From Tenacibaculum mesophilum (GTDB lineage: Bacteria > Bacteroidota > Bacteroidia > Flavobacteriales > Flavobacteriaceae): a DNA stretch of 64,000 bases. How positions within the stretch are numbered: position 1 is the first letter of the stretch; each line of letters starts with the position of its first letter. The notes beneath the pieces were generated by a model. It saw only the letters and a list, made by a program, of their open reading frames with translations, had not been told where the DNA came from and made no database searches. The stretch covers positions 1,606,001 through 1,670,000 of the forward strand of contig NZ_CP032544.1 of assembly GCF_003867075.1 (NCBI RefSeq). The letters are read 5' to 3'. This document shows, one piece after another, positions 59,578 to 64,000 of this stretch. The position numbers and the translations under genes were made by a program.

Positions 59578-60186
59578 TTTTGGTTTTTTATATGCCATTA
59601 CCCCTGCTTTAATTTCTGTATTTAGGTAATTATCACTTGGCGTAATTGGACAAGAATACCTATCACTGTAAGCGCAGTAAGGATTGTAAGCTTTATTAAA
59701 ATCTACCTCTATAGTTCCATCTTCCTGTATATCGGTCGTATAAATATCTATAAAACGACCACCTTTATACGATGTTTTTCCATTTGTTTTATCTAAAAAA
59801 GGTAAAAACAAATGATTTGCATACTCAGGAGTAGGATTTACATCTTGATAAATAGTAAGTTTAAAGTCTTCTCCATCAATAGAAAAAGATAAAACTCCAT
59901 ATTTTCTATACATTACCAACCTGTTTGTTGTTGTAGGAAAATTAGTAATAGGAGTATTAAACGTCTTTTCTAAGTTAGCTTTTACAGTGTACTTTTTATC
60001 AATAGGGAAAAAATCTAAGCCTTTAAATTTCTTTAACCCTTTTTTTGTAAGCGGAGATCTTGAAGCATCTTTAAACTTAGCATTCATTTCCTTTTGAAAA
60101 TTAGAATCTCCTAAAACACTTCTTTTTCCTTGACTGTTACAAGAAAATATTAAAACAACAAAAATTAAGAATAATAACTTTCTCAT
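59575..60186 (-). CDS. DUF1684 lipoprotein
   Basis: 203 residues. Lipoprotein signal (FLIFVVLIFSCNSQ, Cys16). DUF1684 pattern near the C-terminus: DFNKAYNPYCAYSDRYSCPI, with PxNxY preceding, and FDxNxxFLPF in the middle (LFLPFLDKT). Function unknown. On the minus strand a TACTTTTG -7 box is at 60221-60214. Confidence 0.88.
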   Translation of the reverse strand: MRKLLFLIFVVLIFSCNSQGKRSVLGDSNFQKEMNAKFKDASRSPLTKKGLKKFKGLDFFPIDKKYTVKANLEKTFNTPITNFPTTTNRLVMYRKYGVLSFSIDGEDFKLTIYQDVNPTPEYANHLFLPFLDKTNGKTSYKGGRFIDIYTTDIQEDGTIEVDFNKAYNPYCAYSDRYSCPITPSDNYLNTEIKAGVMAYKKPK

Positions 60187-60552
60187 GTTCCTACTTTAAC
60201 GTCTATATAAACGCAAAAGTACTGCATAATAACTAAAAACTCTCTCATTCCTTAAAAATTCACTAAATTAACCAGCTAAAACTGTTAATTTTCTATTAAT
60301 AATTTGAAATAGCAAAATAAAATCGTTACTTTTATATTTATAGATAATACTTATAACTGATAATACGATAATGCTAAAAAATATTTTAGTCTTATAAGAA
60401 AAACTTATTAACTAATAAACCAAATTGATAAGCTTATTTGTTTAGAAACAGAAAGTTTCCCATATATTTGTCGCCCCAGTTATTTTTAGGCACATATCTT
60501 TTTTATCAGACAAAACCTAATAAAGAAATTTTAAATTAAATTGGTAAATTTT
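60187..60552. other. Intergenic region with promoters
   Basis: 365 bp with no coding signal. It holds the minus -7 box of the DUF1684 gene (60214-60221) and a plus promoter: TTTG at 60437-60440, 22 bp, TATATTTG at 60463-60470. The expected plus transcript would carry a 5' leader of about 75 nt (containing GTCGCCCCAG) before the small gene at 60553. Nothing else recognised. Confidence 0.65.
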
Positions 60553-60783
60553 ATGAATTCAGAATTAATCAATAAGGCGGAAGAATTTGAAAACAGAAAA
60601 TTCAAGTTTATTACTACTAGTGATAGAATACTAGCCGCTAGAGAAGCAAAAGCTCTTATACTAGAGATTAATGAGGTATATAAACAAACAAAAGACAGCG
60701 CATTAATGGATTTAATGAAACGGTTAACAGCTGTAAAACAACGCATTGAAAAACGTTTAAAAGGAAAACCTTTAACAGCTTAA
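60553..60783 (+). CDS. Conserved small helical protein
   Basis: 76 residues from ATG 60553 (MNSELINKAEEF); TTG 60541 is an upstream alternative. Highly charged and helical (ILAAREAKALILEINEVYKQ; RLTAVKQRIEKRLKGKPL), net basic at the C-terminus. Family not recognised, but a good promoter and a strong terminator frame it, so it is a real gene; a nucleic-acid or ribosome contact is possible. Confidence 0.7.
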   Translation: MNSELINKAEEFENRKFKFITTSDRILAAREAKALILEINEVYKQTKDSALMDLMKRLTAVKQRIEKRLKGKPLTA

Positions 60784-60875
60784 ACAATAAATAATGTTTA
60801 AGCTCGTTTACAGTATACACAATAGGAATAGTAGTTTCATCAACTACCACTCTCATTATAATATTTATTCTTGAT

Positions 60876-60912
60876 AAAGTTCTAAGTAAAATTACTTAGA
60901 ACTTTTCTTTTT
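60876..60912 (+). terminator. Terminator of the small-protein gene
   Basis: AAAGTTCTAAGTAA (60876-60889)/TTACTTAGAACTTT (60892-60905), 14 bp, then T-rich. Confidence 0.88.
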
Positions 60913-60916
60913 TAAA

Positions 60917-60924
60917 TATATTTG
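60917..60924 (+). promoter_or_regulatory. -7 box of tRNA-Pro(GGG)
   Basis: TATATTTG directly after the preceding terminator and 6 bp before the mature tRNA. Confidence 0.65.
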
Positions 60925-60930
60925 TAACAT

Positions 60931-61005
60931 CGGGATGTAGCTTAGTCCGGTTAAAGTGCTGGTCTGGGGGACCAGAGATCGGTGGTTCGAATCCACTCAT
61001 CCCGA
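60931..61005 (+). tRNA. tRNA-Pro(GGG)
   Basis: Acceptor CGGGATG/CATCCCG, anticodon stem CTGGT/ACCAG with loop CTGGGGG giving anticodon GGG, and T-arm GGTTCGAATCC. CCA not encoded. Confidence 0.94.
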
Positions 61006-61153
61006 CTTCTTTTATTTTTTTTCAAAAAAATTCTACCTCTCTAAATAATCAAAACAAACTAAAATTCAACAACTTAAAAAACTTCTAAAATCATTACAAA
61101 AAACACCTTTTAAAAAAAATAAAAAAAAGTTTTTTCAGTTTCAAAAAACATTA

Positions 61154-61161
61154 TATATTTG
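61154..61161 (+). promoter_or_regulatory. -7 box of tRNA-Thr
   Basis: TATATTTG 19 bp before the tRNA. Confidence 0.65.
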
Positions 61162-61180
61162 CCACGCTTTTGAGGCAAAC

Positions 61181-61254
61181 GCCGATGTAGCTCAGCTGGC
61201 TAGAGCAGCTGATTTGTAATCAGCAGGTCGTGGGTTCGAGTCCCTCCATCGGCT
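61181..61254 (+). tRNA. tRNA-Thr(TGT)
   Basis: Acceptor GCCGATG/CATCGGC, D-arm GCTCAGCTGG, anticodon stem GCTGA/TCAGC with loop TTTGTAA giving TGT, and T-loop GGTTCGAGTCC. CCA not encoded. Confidence 0.95.
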
Positions 61255-61261
61255 CAAAACT

Positions 61262-61294
61262 AAAAGCGCTAACAAAAAGTTAGCGCTTTTTTTA
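61262..61294 (+). terminator. Terminator after tRNA-Thr
   Basis: AAAAGCGCTAAC (61262-61273)/GTTAGCGCTTTT (61279-61290) with trailing T. Confidence 0.9.
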
Positions 61295-61343
61295 TGCGCT
61301 TATTTTGCTAAATTTGTCATAACTCTATTTTTACAAAAACTTA

Positions 61344-61958
61344 ATGAAAAATATATTTGTTATTGGTATTGCTGGAGGTACAGGAAGTGGAAAAACCACG
61401 GTAGTAAACCAAATTATTAACGAACTTCCTGCAGATGAAGTTTGCGTTATTTCACAGGACTCTTACTACAAACAAACAGATAACCTAACTTACGAAGAAC
61501 GTACTAAGATAAACTTTGATCACCCTAGAGCTATCGATTTTGATTTAATGGTGGATCATCTATCTGAATTAAAAAACGGATGCATTATTGAACAACCGGT
61601 ATATTCATTCGTTGCCCACAACAGAACCAAAGACACTATAAAAACACACCCCAGAAAAGTTATTATAATTGAAGGTATTTTGATTTTTAATAGCAAAGAA
61701 CTTCGTAACTTGTGTGATATAAAAGTTTTTGTTCATGCTGATGCTGACGAACGCTTGATTAGACGTGTAAGAAGAGACATTAAAGAACGAGGTAGAGATG
61801 TTGATGAAGTTTTAAACCGTTACCAAAGCACTTTAAAACCTATGCACCAACAATTTATCGAACCTACAAAAAATTATGCTGATATCATTATACCTAACGA
61901 TAGATATAATACCGTAGCTATAGATATTGTAAGAACTGTAATTAACGACCGTTTATAA
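61344..61958 (+). CDS. udk: Uridine kinase
   Basis: 204 residues. P-loop GIAGGTGSGKTTVVNQI, SQDSYYKQ, INFDHPRAIDFDLM, PVYSFVAHNRTKDT, IIEGILIF, and FVHADADERLIRRVRRDIKERGRDV. It phosphorylates uridine and cytidine. It starts an operon with the DivIC-like gene (1-bp gap) and mutA. Confidence 0.95.
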   Translation: MKNIFVIGIAGGTGSGKTTVVNQIINELPADEVCVISQDSYYKQTDNLTYEERTKINFDHPRAIDFDLMVDHLSELKNGCIIEQPVYSFVAHNRTKDTIKTHPRKVIIIEGILIFNSKELRNLCDIKVFVHADADERLIRRVRRDIKERGRDVDEVLNRYQSTLKPMHQQFIEPTKNYADIIIPNDRYNTVAIDIVRTVINDRL

Positions 61959-61959
61959 A

Positions 61960-62277
61960 ATGAGTTTAAAATCAATTAAAAACAAACCTTCCTTTAAAAT
62001 AGTCACTAATATTTACGTGATTATACTCACTGTTTTTGTGGTTTGGATGCTTTTTTTTGATGAAAATTCTTACCTTACCCATAGAGAGTTTAATAAAGAG
62101 ATTAATGAACTAAAGAGCTGGATTGATTATCATGAAAAAAAAATCAAGAAAGACAAAAAAACCATTCAACAACTACAAGACTCTCTTCAACTAGAACGCT
62201 ATGCTAGAGAAAAGTACTTAATGAAGAAAGAAGATGAAGATATTTATATTATTGAATTTGATACCATAAAAAAGTAA
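61960..62277 (+). CDS. Septum formation initiator family protein (DivIC/FtsB-like)
   Basis: 105 residues. One membrane helix (about 12-30), then a coiled coil (REFNKEINELKSWIDYHEKK) and the family's LERYAREKYLMKKEDEDIYIIEF end. It is a bitopic cell-division protein. The stop codon overlaps the mutA start (TAATG). Confidence 0.9.
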   Translation: MSLKSIKNKPSFKIVTNIYVIILTVFVVWMLFFDENSYLTHREFNKEINELKSWIDYHEKKIKKDKKTIQQLQDSLQLERYAREKYLMKKEDEDIYIIEFDTIKK

Positions 62278-63623
62278 TGAGTAACTATTTATTTGACGAA
62301 TTTCAAGGTGTTACCCCTGCAGAATGGAAACAAAAAATACAAGTAGACCTTAAAGGTGCCGATTATAACGATACACTTTTATGGAAAACTGAAGAAGGTA
62401 TTACTGTAAAACCTTTTTACACTAAAGAAGACAGAACCAATATTCAGATTAATACTCCAAATAAAGGTTTTGCTATTTGTCAATCTATTAACATTGAGAA
62501 TGAAGAAGAAGCAAATACATTTGCTATCTACTCAATTAAAAGAGGAGCAAACGCCATAAAATTCAGCGCAAAAAAAGAGTTTGACTACAATACCTTATTA
62601 AAAGGAATTGACACTCAAAAAACCTTACTTTACTTTACTTTTAATTTTTTATCATCACAATTTGTAAAAAAACTAGCTGATTTCACAAACTCGGACAAGT
62701 GCTACTTCAATATAGATGTTATAGGAAACTTAGCTAGCTCAGGAAACTGGTATTCTAATCTTAAAAGCGATCATACACAATTAGAAGAAATAGCAAAAGC
62801 TACTCAAAATGCTATTTGTGTTAATGCTTCCATTTATCAAAATGCAGGAGCAACCATAGTTCAACAATTAGCATATGCACTTGCACACGCAAACGAATAC
62901 TTGAATCATTTTGGAAGCTCAATTGCAAACAATATTCACTTTAATTTTTCTGTAGGAAGTAATTACTTTTTTGAAATTGCCAAACTAAGAGCTTTTAGGA
63001 TTTTATGGGATTCTTTATTAAACGAATACAACACCAAAGCTACTGCTCATATTTTTACACAACCAAGTTCACGTAACAAAACTATATACGACTACAATGT
63101 AAACATGCTACGCACTACCTCTGAGTGTATGAGTGCTATTTTAGGAGGAACCAACACTGTAGCTAATAGTTCCTATGATAAAATTTTCCACCACTCAAAT
63201 GAATTTGGGGAACGCATTTCTAGAAACCAGCTACTAATTTTACAGCAAGAAAGTGAGCTAGCAGAAGCTCAAAAGATTGCTGATGGTGCATACTACATTG
63301 AAACAATTACTCAACAACTTGCCCAAAAAGCACTAGAAGTTTTTAAATTAATAGAAAAAGGTGGTGGTTTCTTAAAACAATTAAAAGAAGGAGTTATCCA
63401 ACGAAAAATAAAAGAGTCTGCAGATAAAGAACAACAATTATTTGACTCAGGAGAATTAGTTTTACTTGGAACAAACAAAATTCAAAACGAAAATGACAAG
63501 ATGAAAAACGATTTAGAAGTTTCGCCTTTCTTGAAAATTCGTAACGAAAAAACACTAATTCAACCTATTATTCAAAAACGATTAGCTGAAAAGCTAGAAC
63601 AAGAACGTTTAGAAAATGAGTAG
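62277..63623 (+). CDS. mutA: Methylmalonyl-CoA mutase small (beta) subunit
   Basis: 448 residues. Begins LFDEFQGVTPAEWKQKIQVDLKGADYNDTL; TIM-barrel domain with IKRGANAIKF, QNAGATIVQQLAYALAHANEYL, and RTTSECMSAILGGTNTVANSSYD; C-terminal SxEARxxADGAYYIE-like segment. There is no B12-binding domain, as expected for the non-catalytic subunit; mutB should follow outside the window or after the next gene. Confidence 0.94.
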   Translation: MSNYLFDEFQGVTPAEWKQKIQVDLKGADYNDTLLWKTEEGITVKPFYTKEDRTNIQINTPNKGFAICQSINIENEEEANTFAIYSIKRGANAIKFSAKKEFDYNTLLKGIDTQKTLLYFTFNFLSSQFVKKLADFTNSDKCYFNIDVIGNLASSGNWYSNLKSDHTQLEEIAKATQNAICVNASIYQNAGATIVQQLAYALAHANEYLNHFGSSIANNIHFNFSVGSNYFFEIAKLRAFRILWDSLLNEYNTKATAHIFTQPSSRNKTIYDYNVNMLRTTSECMSAILGGTNTVANSSYDKIFHHSNEFGERISRNQLLILQQESELAEAQKIADGAYYIETITQQLAQKALEVFKLIEKGGGFLKQLKEGVIQRKIKESADKEQQLFDSGELVLLGTNKIQNENDKMKNDLEVSPFLKIRNEKTLIQPIIQKRLAEKLEQERLENE

Positions 63624-64000
63624 AAAACTAGTTTACATATCCGTTTTCATTACATTACTTTCCGAAACACTAGCCTTAAATGCTCAAAACTTGAGTAACA
63701 TTCCAAAAACTGAGCTTATTAAATTGATGGTTGACTCATTCGAGAATCAAATTTGCAATTACTATTCAATCAACAAAGAAAATTCTAGTGAAGCTTTTTT
63801 TAAGTATGTAAATGATTTTAATTCTAACAAAATTAACATAAACGACTTAACTTCTAAAGAAGAGCTAGAACTTTTAAAGATTTCTAATGAAACTTTAAAA
63901 AAATATATCTGGGTAACTGATAAAGAAAAATTTGAACGATTTATAAAAAACACTGAAGAAAAAGAACAAATTCTGATAACCGAAATTAAAGACGAGAGAG
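63616..64000 (+). CDS. Secreted protein of unknown function, cut by window end
   Basis: The frame from ATG 63616 overlaps the mutA stop and stays open to the window edge (128 codons seen). Signal-peptide-like start (KLVYISVFITLLSETLALNA), then a charged helical region. It lies between mutA and the expected mutB in the same operon. Family not recognised. Confidence 0.7.
   Translation, partial: MSRKLVYISVFITLLSETLALNAQNLSNIPKTELIKLMVDSFENQICNYYSINKENSSEAFFKYVNDFNSNKININDLTSKEELELLKISNETLKKYIWVTDKEKFERFIKNTEEKEQILITEIKDER

Overview
The window comes from an AT-rich member of the Bacteroidota, most likely a marine Flavobacteriaceae of the Tenacibaculum/Polaribacter type. This rests on the family content (SusC/CarboxypepD-type TonB receptors, DUF4374, DUF4293, DUF1599, DUF4230, a Rho with a long disordered insertion, CdaA, methylmalonyl-CoA mutase small subunit), on promoters of the TTG-N19-22-TAnnTTTG type, on the lack of Shine-Dalgarno sequences and on frequent TTG/GTG starts. 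Everything was read by eye; no database was searched.

Layout. 1-3.9 kb: a less AT-rich block with the end of a TonB-dependent receptor, a cation-diffusion-type transporter, and an IS110-family element with a possible bridge-RNA region and a second remnant of its end. 4-15.6 kb: lipoproteins, a TetR gene with a clear palindromic operator and a DUF1348 partner, an LRR lipoprotein, an Asp/Asn-hydroxylase-like protein, trxB, tRNA-Pro(TGG), an AraC regulator, a methyltransferase, a DUF2490 protein and a three-gene ABC exporter. 15.7-22.9 kb: a siderophore-type iron-uptake locus (DUF4374, TonB receptor, PepSY reductase-like protein, two small membrane proteins, AraC regulator). Paired direct repeats lie at the same distance from the -7 box of both divergently placed operons.

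23-38 kb is the main find: a class I lanthipeptide-like gene cluster. Seven tandem precursor genes share a 31-residue double-glycine leader. They are followed by a LanC-like protein, a luciferase-like flavin oxidoreductase, a full-length LanB dehydratase, a C39-peptidase ABC exporter and a second LanC-like protein, with an outer-membrane beta-barrel protein upstream. In every core each Cys directly follows a Ser or Thr, in a fixed pattern of four pairs. Both LanC-like proteins appear to lack the zinc-binding Cys/Cys-His. Upstream lie a LuxI/FeeM-like acyl-transferase gene, a PAS-LuxR regulator and a ThiF/E1-like gene. Four copies of a 20-bp dyad (AACTACAC-N4-GTGTAGTT) sit in front of these genes. 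At the three minus-strand promoters the dyad centre is exactly 34 bp upstream of the centre of a TAnnTTTG box, which suggests one regulon, possibly responding to an acyl signal and driving peptide production.

38-64 kb is mostly core genome: gdh with a Gre/Rnk-like factor, an NtrC-type two-component pair, DUF4230/MmcQ/5-FTHF cyclo-ligase, rho, DUF4293, a NarL-type regulator and a TPR histidine kinase flanking a C-rich non-coding stretch, truA with an MsbA-like ABC protein, cdaA, folP, DUF1599, a DoxX-like protein, fluC/crcB, a crotonase, DUF1684, tRNA-Pro(GGG), tRNA-Thr(TGT), udk, a DivIC/FtsB-like protein and mutA. The last gene runs off the right edge.
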